DNA of 64,000 nt from a bacterium (GTDB taxonomy: Bacteria > Krumholzibacteriota > Krumholzibacteriia > LZORAL124-64-63). Within the stretch, counting starts at the first letter, position 1; each line of letters begins with the position of its first letter. Shown in pieces: positions 33,940 to 43,128 of the stretch. The stretch lies in the NCBI GenBank assembly GCA_016712675.1, contig JADJQR010000001.1, forward strand, positions 620,001 to 684,000, written 5' to 3'. A program made the position numbers and the translations under genes. The notes under the pieces were generated by a model that was given only the letters and a program-made list of their open reading frames with translations, searched no databases and was not told the DNA's origin.

Positions 33940-36018
33940 CTACCTGAGCATCTTCCAGAGGTACGCGTAGGTCAGCGCCCACATGTAGGCCCGCTGGTTC
34001 TGGTTCGCCGCCGCCCCGTGGCCGCCCTCGGTGTTCTCGTAGTAGTACACCGGCTTGGTCAGGTCGGTCATGCGCTTGACCATCTTGCGCGCATGGCCCG
34101 GGTGCACGCGGTCGTCGCGTGTCGACGTGTTGAAGAACACCTTCGGGTAGTCCTTCGCCTTGTCCAGGTTGTGGTACGGCGACCATTTGCGGATGAACTC
34201 CCAGTCGGCCGTGTCCGGGTTGCCGTACTCCGCCATCCAGCTGGCGCCGGCCAGGAGCTTGTTGTAGCGCTTCATGTCCAGCAGCGGCACCTGGCAGACC
34301 ACGGCGTTGAACAGCTCGGGCCGCTGGGTGAAGGTGGCGCCCACCAGCAGGCCGCCGTTGGAGCCGCCCATGATGCCCAGGTGGGCCGGGGAGGTCACCT
34401 TGCGGGCGATGAGGTCCTCGGCCACCGCGATGAAGTCGTCAAAGCAGCGCTGCCGGTTCTCGCGCAGCGCCGCCTGGTGCCACCGCGGGCCGAACTCGCC
34501 GCCGCCGCGGATGTTCGCCAGCGCGTACACGCCGCCGCGCGTCACCCAGGCCTCGCCGGTCGTGCCCGAGTAGCCCGGGCGCTGCGAGACCTCGAAGCCG
34601 CCGTAGGCGTAGAGCAGCGTCGGATTGGCGCTGTTGGCCTGGTAGCCCTTCGGCATGATGACGAAGTAGGGGATCCGCGTGCCGTCGGCCGAGGTCGCTT
34701 CCCACTGCTCGACCTTCATGCCGTCGGCGTCGAAGTGCTTCGGCATCGTCTTGACCAGCTGCGGCGCCTGGCCGTCGCGCACCAGGTACTGGCTCGCGGG
34801 CGTCAGGAAGTCGTTGTAGCCGATGAAGAAGGTGTCGTCGAAATCCGTCGTGGCGCCGGCGCCGCCGCTGCCCAGGCCCGGTAGCGGGATTTCCTCGGTC
34901 CGCCAGGTGTCGCCCTCGGGCGTCAGGCGGTAGAGGCGACTGCGCACGTTGTCCAGCGTCGACATCAGGATGTGGCTGCGCGTCGTGCCGACGCCGGCCA
35001 GCGAAACGCGCTCGCCCGGGGTGAACAGCGTCTGGAACTCGCGGCTGCCGCGCAGGAAGTCGTCCAGGCCGATCGCCAGCAGGGCGTCCTGCGGGTACGT
35101 CGTGCCGCCCACGGTCCAGTCCGAACGCAGCGAGACCAGCAGCCGCTCCTTGAAGATGCCCTGCATCTCGGCGTCAGCCGGAATGTCGATGCGCACCAGG
35201 CGCCCGTCCAGGCTGAGCCACGCCTCGCCGCGGAAGAACTCAGGTGTGCGCTGCACGATGTCATAGCGGCCCTCGGGGCGCGTGATCGTGTAGCCGCCCA
35301 CCGAGACGTCGGTCTTCTCGCCCTCGAGCACGGTGGTGGCCGCGGCCAGCGGCGTGCCGCGCTTCCACAGCTTGACCAGCCGCGGATAGCCGGAGTCCGT
35401 CAGCGAGCCCGGCCCGAAATCGGTGCCGATCCAGACCGTGTCCTTGTCCTTCCAGGACATGCGCGTCTTGGCCTCGGGCACGTTGAAGCCGTCCTCGACG
35501 AAGCGCTTGGCCACGGTGTCGTACTCGCGCACGACGACCGCGTCGCCGCCGCCGCGCGACAGCGAGAGCAGGCAGTAGCGTCCCTCCGGCGGCAGGAAGT
35601 CGGCGCCCTTCCAGACCCAGTTCTCGCCCTCGGCCTTGGCCAGGGCGTCGAGGTCCAGCACCAGGTCCCACGACGTGTCGTCCTTCAGGTACTCGTCCAG
35701 GAAGGTCCGCCGCCAGATGCCGCGCACGTGCTGCGCGTCCTGCCAGTAGTTGTAGAGCCACGGGCCCTCGAAGCCGACCATCGGGATGCGCGCGCGGTCG
35801 TTGTAGATCTCCAGCAGGCGCGTGTGCAGCGGTGCGAACTCGGGCACCGCCTCCAGTTCGGCCTGGTCCTTTGCGCAACGCTCCTTCACCCACTCGAGCG
35901 CTTTCTTCCCGTCCACCTCCTCGAGCCAGAGGTTCGGGTCGTCATCCGGCGCGGCCGCCGGTGCGTTCAGGGGAATCAGCAGCATGAGCGCCCAGGGCGC
36001 GATCCATCGCGATCGCAT
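33940..36018 (-). CDS. Prolyl oligopeptidase family serine peptidase (S9A), exported
   Basis: 692 residues. The ATG at 36018 is preferred over an upstream in-frame GTG (36030) because GGAG sits six bases before it. Signal peptide about 1-22 (LMLLIPLNAPAAA). N-terminal beta-propeller about 60-420; alpha/beta-hydrolase domain about 440-692 with the nucleophile S553 in GGSNGG, Asp in TRDDRVHPGH and His in EGGHGAA, so the triad is complete and S553 nearly matches the mammalian numbering. Expected to cleave short proline-containing peptides in the periplasm, complementing the exported endopeptidases and the tricorn homologue in this window. Convergent with deoD. A small membrane-protein gene lies upstream on the same strand (77-bp gap). 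Confidence 0.95.
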   Translation of the reverse strand: MRSRWIAPWALMLLIPLNAPAAAPDDDPNLWLEEVDGKKALEWVKERCAKDQAELEAVPEFAPLHTRLLEIYNDRARIPMVGFEGPWLYNYWQDAQHVRGIWRRTFLDEYLKDDTSWDLVLDLDALAKAEGENWVWKGADFLPPEGRYCLLSLSRGGGDAVVVREYDTVAKRFVEDGFNVPEAKTRMSWKDKDTVWIGTDFGPGSLTDSGYPRLVKLWKRGTPLAAATTVLEGEKTDVSVGGYTITRPEGRYDIVQRTPEFFRGEAWLSLDGRLVRIDIPADAEMQGIFKERLLVSLRSDWTVGGTTYPQDALLAIGLDDFLRGSREFQTLFTPGERVSLAGVGTTRSHILMSTLDNVRSRLYRLTPEGDTWRTEEIPLPGLGSGGAGATTDFDDTFFIGYNDFLTPASQYLVRDGQAPQLVKTMPKHFDADGMKVEQWEATSADGTRIPYFVIMPKGYQANSANPTLLYAYGGFEVSQRPGYSGTTGEAWVTRGGVYALANIRGGGEFGPRWHQAALRENRQRCFDDFIAVAEDLIARKVTSPAHLGIMGGSNGGLLVGATFTQRPELFNAVVCQVPLLDMKRYNKLLAGASWMAEYGNPDTADWEFIRKWSPYHNLDKAKDYPKVFFNTSTRDDRVHPGHARKMVKRMTDLTKPVYYYENTEGGHGAAANQNQRAYMWALTYAYLWKMLR

Positions 36019-36094
36019 CGTCGTCTCCACGGGGTTGAGTGTCTCGGTCGGGGAGCATTCGGCCGACCGAGAGTAACAGATGGCCGCGGGGGTG

Positions 36095-36541
36095 TCACGC
36101 CGGCGTCTTCCGGCTGAACGCGCGCTGACGCCAGAAGACCAGGCTGGAGCCCAGGAGTGCCAGGCCGATGGCCAGGTCCAACGCCGCGACGTAGCAGATG
36201 GCGCGCGGCTCGACCCGGGCCAGGCGGGACAGCAGGACGCCGGCCGTGATCATCGCGGCCAGCGCGACGAAGAAGCCCGGCCGGAAGAACTGCCACAGGC
36301 GCGGGTCGGGCAGCGCGGCGATGCGTGCCAGGTTGCGGCGACAGTTCGCGCTGAACACGAAGCGGGCCTTCAGGCCGCCCAGGAGCAGGCCGGCGCCCAG
36401 CGCCAGCCACAGGCCGAGGCCCTCCGGATCGCGGGCATGCTCCTTCGCCAGCAGGGAGACGCCCTTGCGCAGCAGCGACACCGCGCCGGCGTACCAGGTG
36501 ACGGCCGCCAGGATGTTCAGGGTCCGTGGCGCGACGCGCAT
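36095..36541 (-). CDS. Small four-helix membrane protein of unknown function
   Basis: 148 residues; ATG at 36541 with AAAGG upstream. About four hydrophobic helices (ILAAVTWYAGAVSLL; LWLALGAGLLLGGLKARFVF; FFVALAAMITAGVLLSRLA; AALDLAIGLALLGSSLVFW) and a basic C-terminus (RQRAFSRKTPA). The segment KARFVFSANCRRNLARI between helices 2 and 3 may be conserved, but I do not recognise the family. Same strand as the oligopeptidase gene and divergent from the TPR/membrane protein, whose extended -10 lies about 90 bp away. Codon usage matches the neighbours. Confidence 0.75.
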   Translation of the reverse strand: MRVAPRTLNILAAVTWYAGAVSLLRKGVSLLAKEHARDPEGLGLWLALGAGLLLGGLKARFVFSANCRRNLARIAALPDPRLWQFFRPGFFVALAAMITAGVLLSRLARVEPRAICYVAALDLAIGLALLGSSLVFWRQRAFSRKTPA

Positions 36542-36631
36542 CGGGGGGCCTTTCGAACGGGCAACGGTGACAAGGGCCGCCAATATCGGACGGCGGGCCG
36601 CCGGTTGCCAGTGGCCCGCCCCCGCCGCGTC

Positions 36632-36640
36632 TGCTATACA
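36632..36640 (+). promoter_or_regulatory. Extended -10 promoter immediately before gene 36647
   Basis: TGC-TATACA; the hexamer ends at 36640 and the ATG is at 36647. A transcript starting seven bases after the -10 would begin at the ATG, and no ribosome site is seen, which suggests a leaderless mRNA. Confidence 0.4.
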
Positions 36641-36646
36641 CCGGCC

Positions 36647-38626
36647 ATGAACCGCAGCGAACGCCGACCGGAGATCCGCACCCTCGTGGCCGCCTGCCTG
36701 CTGGCCGCGCCGCTGGTCGCGGGTGCCTTCGGCTCGGCGGGCTGGTCCTGGGGCTGGGATCACCTGCACCGCGTGCCGGGTGCCTGGCCGTTGGCGCTCC
36801 TGCTGCTGGCCGTCGCGTCGGGCGCGCCGGGCGTTGCGCGTCGGCTCCTGGCTGCGGCCGAGGCGACAGGTGACGCCCTGGCCCGCCGCCCGTTGCTGGG
36901 GCCGGCGCTGCTGGCCGCGGCCGCGCTGGCTGCGTTCGCGGCGCTGCCCATCGCCACGCGGATGTACGGCGACAGCCTGACGATCCTGAACCGGCACGGG
37001 CCCGGCGACCTGGACCTGCACCTGCGCCGCCTGCTGGATCCCGGCCTGGCCAGCCGCGGCGCGGCCGTGTCCCTGCTGCACGACGTGCTGGAACGCGCCT
37101 CGGGCCTGTCCTACGAGACCTGCTACCGCCTTCTCTCGTCGCTTTGCGGCGGCGCGTTCGTCTTCCTGCACGTGCGACTGGCGGCGACGCTGCCCGGCCT
37201 GCAGGGATGGGCGCGTACGGCGATCGTCTGGCTCGGGCTGGTCGACGGCGCGAACCAGCTCTTCTTCGGGCACGTGGAGAACTACGCGGTGCCGCGCCTG
37301 CTGGCGACGGTGTTCCTGGTTCTGGCCGTGCGGCGCCTCCTGGTGCCGCCGACGGCGCCGACGCCGCGGCGCGCGCTGGTGCTACTGCCGCTGGCGGGCG
37401 CCGTCGTGTTCCACGCGCAGTGGCTGGTGCTGCTGCCGGCGGCCGCGCTCCTGCTGGCGCGCGACCTTGGCGCGGTCCGTCCCGCCTTCGCGCGCTGGAG
37501 CGGCGCGCGGGGGGCCGTCCTGCTGGGCGGGATGGGGGTGGCCGCGATCGGGCTCGCCTACGCCGGCACCGGGGCCTGGTGCTACGACTACCTCTACACC
37601 GGCGGCCTGCCCGAGCCGAGGCAAGTGCTGCTGCCGTTCTCGGCAACCTGCGCCGACCAGCCCTGGCTGCGCTACACCGTGTTCTCGGGTGCGCACCTGT
37701 CGGATGTGTTCGGCTCGCTGTGGTCGGTTTCCTCGCCCGCGATCCTGCTCGCCATCGTCCTGCTGTGGCGCCGCGGCTGGCGATCTGCCCAGGCGGAGGT
37801 CCTGGCGGTTGCGGCTTTCGGATCCCTCCTGCACAACCTGGTGTTGAACCCGTCCATCGGGTTTCCGTTCGACTGGGACCTGATGTGCGTGGTCTCGCCG
37901 CCATTGCTGTACACCGCCGTGCTGCTCGTGGCTTCGGCAGGGGCAGGCGAGGCGCCCGCGGCGGGAGCGTCCATGCCCGCGGGTGCCCGCCCGCCGATCT
38001 GGCTGCCGGCCTGGCTGCCGATGCTCCTGCTGCTCGGCCTAGGCACAGCCACGGTCTTCGCCGTGAACGCTGGCCCGGAGTCGTCGTACCGGCGCGTGGA
38101 GGACATGGGGGTCTGGCTGCACCGCACCTACCACGGTGGCAGCCACTACCGGCTGAGCGGCAATCTGAGCACGATCGCCGATGCGCAGGCCCAGGACCGC
38201 GAACGCGAGCGGGTGCTGGCGCGACTGGCGCCTCGCGCGTTTGCGGGCGATCGCGAGGTGGCGTTCCTCTGGGAGCGGCTCGGCCGCCAGCGGGCCGGGC
38301 GCGGGGATCTCACGGGTGCGCTGGCGGCCTACCGCGGCGCACTGGCCGCCGATCCGTGCAACCCGGCGCGTCGCCGCGAGGCCGGCTGGCTGGAGACCGA
38401 AGCCGGCGACGAGGCAGCCGGCATCGCCCACCTGGAGGCGTACCTGGGCCAGGCGCCCGCCGATGCCGAGGCATGGCGCCACCTGGGCCTGGTGCACGCG
38501 CGCCGCGGCGAGGATGCCGCCGCGCGTGCGGCCTGGGAGCGTTTCCTGCGCCTGGCCCCGAACGGACCCGGGGCCGCGGAGGTGCGTGCGGACCTCGAGG
38601 CGCTTGGCACCGGGCCGGAGCGCTGA
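36647..38626 (+). CDS. Polytopic membrane protein with C-terminal TPR repeats
   Basis: 659 residues. The frame is open far upstream, but the ATG at 36647 starts a typical basic-then-hydrophobic N-terminus. About ten membrane helices between 13 and 460, including a luminal-type loop with MYGDSLTILNRHG and later SIGFPFDWDLMCVVSPPLL, an arrangement reminiscent of GT-C/PMT-like membrane enzymes without a motif I can name. The C-terminal 160 residues are TPR-like (GDLTGALAAYRGALAADPCN; DAEAWRHLGLVHARRGEDAA). Possibly involved in envelope glycan or lipid assembly, which is inference only. Ends 28 bp before the convergent lipoprotein gene. Confidence 0.8.
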   Translation: MNRSERRPEIRTLVAACLLAAPLVAGAFGSAGWSWGWDHLHRVPGAWPLALLLLAVASGAPGVARRLLAAAEATGDALARRPLLGPALLAAAALAAFAALPIATRMYGDSLTILNRHGPGDLDLHLRRLLDPGLASRGAAVSLLHDVLERASGLSYETCYRLLSSLCGGAFVFLHVRLAATLPGLQGWARTAIVWLGLVDGANQLFFGHVENYAVPRLLATVFLVLAVRRLLVPPTAPTPRRALVLLPLAGAVVFHAQWLVLLPAAALLLARDLGAVRPAFARWSGARGAVLLGGMGVAAIGLAYAGTGAWCYDYLYTGGLPEPRQVLLPFSATCADQPWLRYTVFSGAHLSDVFGSLWSVSSPAILLAIVLLWRRGWRSAQAEVLAVAAFGSLLHNLVLNPSIGFPFDWDLMCVVSPPLLYTAVLLVASAGAGEAPAAGASMPAGARPPIWLPAWLPMLLLLGLGTATVFAVNAGPESSYRRVEDMGVWLHRTYHGGSHYRLSGNLSTIADAQAQDRERERVLARLAPRAFAGDREVAFLWERLGRQRAGRGDLTGALAAYRGALAADPCNPARRREAGWLETEAGDEAAGIAHLEAYLGQAPADAEAWRHLGLVHARRGEDAAARAAWERFLRLAPNGPGAAEVRADLEALGTGPER

Positions 38627-38654
38627 ACAGGCGTGGGTGGCGCGTGGGTGCCAC

Positions 38655-41021
38655 TCATTCGTCCGTGCAGGTCGCCTCGCCCTCGGGGGTCACCAGCGTC
38701 AGCCGGAAGTGCTTGCGCACCGGCCGTCCACCGAGGCTGGACATGGCTGCCTGCGCCAGCGGCAGCTTCTCCTTGATGGCCGGGCCGAAGTAGGAATCGA
38801 GCGCGCAGTCGCGCCAGGTGGTCCCCTCGGGCAGTGGGCCGGCCGGGCGTACGTGGCGGAAGAAGTTGTAGCGGGCGGGACGCTCGGGGTTCGTGCCACA
38901 CACGGTCTGGTCCACGGCGATGGCGTCAACCCAGCCGTCTCCGAACTGCTGCATCACGGCGGCGAATACCAAGTCGACCTTCTCCTGGTCGCCGAAGGCC
39001 ACGGCCGCGTTCAGGTAGGCGCGAAACGCGGTCGGGCCGGCCTGGGCCAGGATCGCCGGGACCGCGACGACCACTTCCAGCGTCCAGACGCCCGTCGTGG
39101 TCGAAATCGTCTGCGCCCGCGGCGGTCCCCAGGTCGTGGTGCGGATGTCGTCGCTGCCGCCCCCGTCCTGCAGGAGGTTGTAGGGGTCGCAGGTGTATGA
39201 CACCTGGTAGCGCCAGGCGCCGCTGCGCCGCACGGGCTCGGACCAGGCCTCGCGCGGGTCGTCGCGGCCGTGGAGCAGCAGCGCGAACCGGTAGAGCCGT
39301 GCCGGGAGCATATAGCTGAACTGCACCTCGCCGGGAGCCGGTGCATCGACCACCCTCATGAAGCCCGTGTCACGGTGGATCAGGATGTACGTCGCCCCGT
39401 GGTAGCCCAGATCGCGAGGTCCGTCGCCGGCATAGGTCAGCTGCAGTTCCGTGACGCCGCCCAGGCACGGGTGATCGGCCAAGTCGTCCGGATCCTCCAC
39501 GCAAGGCACGTCATCACCGAACGCCGAGGTCGACACGCCTGCTTTCGGCAGGATCTCCAGGCACTGCAGGCAGGGCGGATAGCCGACATCGAACGTGAGC
39601 GATGCCGGCGTGCCGTCTCGGCGACCCAGCTCGTCGACCGACAGCAGGTTGACGGTGTACGCGGTGCTGGGTGCCGTCAGGAACCCGAGCGTGTCGCCGT
39701 ACCAGCCGTTCACGCCGGTGTCCCAGGCCGGCTCGCTGTCCAGCGCGCTGGCTTCCGAGGTGAAATTGAACAGGCCACCCGTGTAGTTGTCCCGCGCGCC
39801 CTGCAGGTAGCCCGTGAGGCCGATGCGGTAGCCCGAATTGAAGCGACGGTCGCGGGGATCATCGCGGGCCAGCGCCTTGACCACCACATAGGTCCGGTCG
39901 GGGATGCGTTCGCCCGAGCGGAACGGGTGGCGTGTTCCGGCGGGATCGCCCAGGCGCACGTAGTAGGGGTACATCTGCGGGTCGTCGGGGTGGGCCCAGT
40001 CGCGCTCGCCGTCCAGGACCAGGGTCTCCGGGTCGTAGTTGACCAGGAGCTTCGAGTGGCGAACGCCGTCGGCCACCTCGACCCCGGCGATGTCGATCGC
40101 GTTGGCCGTCACCGTCATCAGGCCGCTGGGCAGCAGGCGACCGAACACCGAGAGGTCGCCGCCGTCGTTGCGGAACCACAGGCCCACGTCCGATCCGAAG
40201 TACGAGAAGCTGTCGTTCGTGGACTCCGCGAATCGCCGCGGGTGCCAGCAGTCCTCGAGCGAGGCGTCACATTCCTCGCCCGCGATCCCCTCGACGCGCC
40301 ACTTGTAGCCGAGGATGCCGTCGGCGACCGGTGGCAGCGTGTCCAGAAGCGCAAGCGTCGAGGTGCCGTAACCCCTGAGGTTCGGCGACTGCGCGCGCCA
40401 GGCGATGCGATAGGGCTGCCCGTAGCCGACGGTGTCGATGCCGCCGCGCGCCAGCGGCACCGTGTCGGTCCCGTCCAGGCGGAAGAACGAGAGCGTCGGG
40501 TTGCCCAGGCTGTTGGCGAAGAAGTGCAGGCGCGCCGGCGTGCGGTCGTAGTCGCCCTGGTCGTCCTGCGCCGCCATGTGTAAGGTCAGCGACGCCGAGG
40601 GGCTGGCGCCGTCGTCGATCGTGAAATTGAACACGGAGTCGGTAAGCGTGGTCCAGTGCGCGATACCCAGCGTCGCGGCGTTCAGTGCCGGATTGAAGCG
40701 CTGATCCTCCTCGTCGTCGTCCGAGCGTGGGTTCTGGAGCGAGCCGTCGGTCACGGCCCAGGCGAAGCGCTCGACGCGCCCGTCCTGGTCACGTCCGTAC
40801 CAGTAGACATGGAAGCGGTAGTAGCCGCCGCCGTGCTCGCCAGGCGCGCCCGTCAGGAACGTCTCGGGCGGCTTGTTCACGATCGTCGCCACGGGCTGAA
40901 AGGCGCGGCAGCCGGCGAAGACCAGGGCGATGACGGCCACGGCCAGCGCCAGGAGGAGGAGGCTGTAGCGCGCGCGGGCGCGGCGATCGCGATGGATCGG
41001 CAACGACGGAGCGGCGGCCAT
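38655..41021 (-). CDS. Large lipoprotein of unknown function
   Basis: 788 residues; ATG with GAGAGG upstream. After a basic N-terminus comes a hydrophobic helix ending in a lipobox (ALVFAGC, Cys38), so an envelope lipoprotein is expected. The body begins NKPPETFLTGAP, then beta-rich repeats with many acidic turns (DQDGRVERFAWAVTDGS; FTIDDGASPSASLTLHMAAQ; TPARLHFFANS), suggesting Ig/fibronectin-like modules. Cysteines are clustered (CLQCLEIL, CVEDPDDLADHPCLGG). No catalytic motif or FlgD-type tail is seen. I do not recognise a named family. Divergent from the phospholipase gene, with a 348-bp region holding a tandem repeat between them. Confidence 0.8.
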   Translation of the reverse strand: MAAAPSLPIHRDRRARARYSLLLLALAVAVIALVFAGCRAFQPVATIVNKPPETFLTGAPGEHGGGYYRFHVYWYGRDQDGRVERFAWAVTDGSLQNPRSDDDEEDQRFNPALNAATLGIAHWTTLTDSVFNFTIDDGASPSASLTLHMAAQDDQGDYDRTPARLHFFANSLGNPTLSFFRLDGTDTVPLARGGIDTVGYGQPYRIAWRAQSPNLRGYGTSTLALLDTLPPVADGILGYKWRVEGIAGEECDASLEDCWHPRRFAESTNDSFSYFGSDVGLWFRNDGGDLSVFGRLLPSGLMTVTANAIDIAGVEVADGVRHSKLLVNYDPETLVLDGERDWAHPDDPQMYPYYVRLGDPAGTRHPFRSGERIPDRTYVVVKALARDDPRDRRFNSGYRIGLTGYLQGARDNYTGGLFNFTSEASALDSEPAWDTGVNGWYGDTLGFLTAPSTAYTVNLLSVDELGRRDGTPASLTFDVGYPPCLQCLEILPKAGVSTSAFGDDVPCVEDPDDLADHPCLGGVTELQLTYAGDGPRDLGYHGATYILIHRDTGFMRVVDAPAPGEVQFSYMLPARLYRFALLLHGRDDPREAWSEPVRRSGAWRYQVSYTCDPYNLLQDGGGSDDIRTTTWGPPRAQTISTTTGVWTLEVVVAVPAILAQAGPTAFRAYLNAAVAFGDQEKVDLVFAAVMQQFGDGWVDAIAVDQTVCGTNPERPARYNFFRHVRPAGPLPEGTTWRDCALDSYFGPAIKEKLPLAQAAMSSLGGRPVRKHFRLTLVTPEGEATCTDE

Positions 41022-41278
41022 CGGCGCGGAGCCTCTCTGGTCGGGGCGGACCTCGGGTTCTGCTGCCCGGATGCGGCACGCGTGAGGTGCGGGCGGGCGT
41101 CCTGGTGGATTGTCGACCGAAGGGTCGGACCCTGAAGACTTTGCTCGACCCAGGGGGAGGCCGTCAAGCCGATCCGCCGCGCGGGTTCCGGCCCGACCCG
41201 GCCGGGATCGCCGCTTCGCCCGGCACGTTCGATATTGCGCCCCGGCTGGAGAGCGACCACGATGTCCCCGGCGACTCG

Positions 41279-41334
41279 GACGGGCACTCAGGGACGGGCA
41301 CTCAGGGACGGGCGCTCAAGGACGGGCGCGTACC
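41279..41334 (+). repeat. 14-bp tandem repeat, four units, upstream of pldA
   Basis: Units of GACGGGCACTCAGG at 41279-41292 and 41293-41306 are identical; 41307-41320 and 41321-41334 are degenerate copies. It lies in the divergent intergenic region 41022-41369, 35 bp before the phospholipase ATG, so unit loss or gain would change the leader. Nothing else is recognised in that 348-bp region. Confidence 0.85.
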
Positions 41335-41369
41335 GCGGGGATCGTGGACATCAGGATGGATGGAAGCAC

Positions 41370-42203
41370 ATGGGCGGATTCTCGCTGGCGGGCCTGGTTC
41401 TCCTGATGGCGACGTGGTCCTTCGCGGGTGCCACGGCCCCGGTCGGCGCCGACGAGCCTGGTCTGCCACCGCCCGCGCCCGGCTTCCAGATCGTGCACGA
41501 GGGCCCCGGCCTGTCCCTGCACGACGAGATGTTCGTCCTGCCGTACACCCATGCCGACCGCTACCACGGGCAGCAGGCGGAGGTGGTCTTCCGCCTGAGC
41601 GCCAAGCAGGCGCTGGCCGGCTCGCGCTTGTACGTGGGCTACAACCAGCTCTCTTACTGGCAGGCCTACTATGTGGAGCAGTCATCGCCGTTCCGGAACA
41701 CCGACTACAACCCCGCCCTGTTCTACCGTCTGCCGCGGCGCCCGTGGCGCGGCGGCCTGGTGGGCGCCGACGTCGGGTTCGAGCACGAGTCCAACGGCCA
41801 GCGGGCGGGCCTCTCGCGCTCGTGGAACCACGTCTACGTGGCGCCGCACTTCCAGGCGGGCGGCCTGCTGGTGCGGGCCCGACTGCGCTGGCGCCTGCCG
41901 GAGGACCCGAAGGAGACGCCCGATTCGGCCCGCGGCGACGACAATCCCGACCTCACCGACTACCTGGGGCATGCGGACCTGCACGTGTACCGGCGCTGGT
42001 CATCGGAGCTCCAGGCCTACCTGCTGCTGCGCGGCAACCCGCGCACCGGCCACGGCTTCGCCAGCCTGAAGCTCAGTCGGCGGCTCCCGCACGAGCAGAA
42101 TGCCTGGCTGGTGCTGATGGTCTCGCACGGCTACGGCGAGAGCCTCCTGGACTACGACCGCATGGTCACCCGCGCGGGCATCGGGTTCATGCTGGCGCGC
42201 TGA
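41370..42203 (+). CDS. pldA: Outer-membrane phospholipase A1 (OmpLA)
   Basis: 277 residues; the ATG at 41370 opens a signal peptide (about 1-27), and GGATGGAAG lies just upstream. The mature part is the OmpLA beta-barrel: GYNQLSYWQAY, SSPFRNTDYNPALFY, GFEHESNGQ, SRSWNHVYV, DDNPDLTDYLGHADL and SHGYGESLLDYDRMVTRAGIGFML. Active-site residues H139, S141 and N153 keep exactly the spacing (2 and 14) of E. coli H142/S144/N156. It hydrolyses phospholipids that appear in the outer leaflet and needs calcium and dimerisation in known members. It shows that the organism has an asymmetric outer membrane. Confidence 0.96.
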   Translation: MGGFSLAGLVLLMATWSFAGATAPVGADEPGLPPPAPGFQIVHEGPGLSLHDEMFVLPYTHADRYHGQQAEVVFRLSAKQALAGSRLYVGYNQLSYWQAYYVEQSSPFRNTDYNPALFYRLPRRPWRGGLVGADVGFEHESNGQRAGLSRSWNHVYVAPHFQAGGLLVRARLRWRLPEDPKETPDSARGDDNPDLTDYLGHADLHVYRRWSSELQAYLLLRGNPRTGHGFASLKLSRRLPHEQNAWLVLMVSHGYGESLLDYDRMVTRAGIGFMLAR

Positions 42204-42220
42204 TCGACCCGTCACCGGCA

Positions 42221-42249
42221 TTGGCCGGGCTGCGCCTTCGTGCTAGATT
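42221..42249 (+). promoter_or_regulatory. Candidate promoter of the TerC gene, extended -10
   Basis: TTGGCC (42221-42226), a 17-nt spacer and TAGATT (42244-42249) preceded by TGC, 73 bp before the ATG. Confidence 0.5.
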
Positions 42250-42321
42250 GGCCGCCGTTCCGGCCCGGCCGCCCCTGGCGCCGCCGCCGACCTCTTGTCC
42301 CCGGCAGAAGGACCGCGTCCG

Positions 42322-43071
42322 ATGGAATGGCTTACCGACCCCAAGGCCTGGGTCGCGTTGCTGACCCTGACGAGCCTCGAGATCGTTCTGGGCATCGACA
42401 ACATCATCTTCATCTCGATCCTTTCGGGCCGGCTGCCCGAGGCGCAGCGCGCCCGCGCGCGCACGCTGGGCTTGGCGGCGGCGATGGCCACGCGCATCCT
42501 GCTGCTGGCCTCGCTGGCCTGGCTGGCGCATCTGACCGCCGAGCTGTTCCATGTCGGTCACCACGCGATCACCGCGCGCGACATCGTCCTGATCGTCGGT
42601 GGCCTGTTCCTGCTGGGCAAGGCCACGATCGAGATCCACCACAACCTCGAGGGCGACGAGCACAAGGGCGGCGCCAAGAAGGCGGCCTCGTTCGCCGCCG
42701 TCATCGCGCAGATCATGGTGCTGGATGTGGTGTTCTCGCTTGATTCGGTGATCACCGCCATCGGCATGGCCGACCACCTGCCGGTGATGATCGCCGCGGT
42801 GGTCATCGCGGTGCTGGTGATGATGGCGGCCGCCGGCTCGATCAGCCGCTTCGTCGAGAACCACCCCACCGTCAAGATGCTGGCGCTGTCGTTCCTGCTG
42901 CTGGTGGGCATGTCGCTGGTGGCCGACGGCCTAGGCCAGCACATCTCGAAGGGTTACATCTACTTCGCGATGGGCTTCTCGGTCTTCGTCGAGATGCTCA
43001 ACCTGCGCATCCGGGCGCGGAAGGACCGGCCGGTCAAGCTGCGGGGCGGGGCGGAGACACCCGCACACTGA
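42322..43071 (+). CDS. TerC-family integral membrane protein
   Basis: 249 residues; ATG at 42322 with AGAAGGA upstream. About seven membrane helices with the family signatures LEIVLGIDNIIFISIL in helix 1 and VLDVVFSLDSVITAIGM in helix 4, whose buried acidic residues are typical of TerC/YkoY/Alx proteins. Members are linked to metal (Mn2+) export during membrane-protein secretion and to tellurite resistance; here the likely role is metal-ion homeostasis. A hydrophilic loop (HHNLEGDEHKGGAKKAA) lies between helices 3 and 4. Single gene, ending at a stem-loop shared with the convergent aminotransferase. Confidence 0.95.
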   Translation: MEWLTDPKAWVALLTLTSLEIVLGIDNIIFISILSGRLPEAQRARARTLGLAAAMATRILLLASLAWLAHLTAELFHVGHHAITARDIVLIVGGLFLLGKATIEIHHNLEGDEHKGGAKKAASFAAVIAQIMVLDVVFSLDSVITAIGMADHLPVMIAAVVIAVLVMMAAAGSISRFVENHPTVKMLALSFLLLVGMSLVADGLGQHISKGYIYFAMGFSVFVEMLNLRIRARKDRPVKLRGGAETPAH

Positions 43072-43094
43072 GGCGTGGCGCCATCCAGGCAACC

Positions 43095-43123
43095 GGGCCC
43101 CGCGGGCGACGCTCGCGGGGCCC
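43095..43123. terminator. Bidirectional stem-loop between terC-like and aminotransferase genes
   Basis: GGGCCCCGCG pairs perfectly with CGCGGGGCCC (loop of nine bases with an extra inner pair), 23 bp after the TerC stop and 5 bp from the end of the convergent gene. Confidence 0.6.
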
Positions 43124-43128
43124 TCGCC

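Noticed and set aside
36080-36646. Upstream extension of the TPR/membrane protein by 189 codons
   Set aside because: The extension is Gln/Arg/Gly-rich shadow sequence antisense to the small membrane-protein gene, and the ATG at 36647 starts a proper membrane N-terminus.
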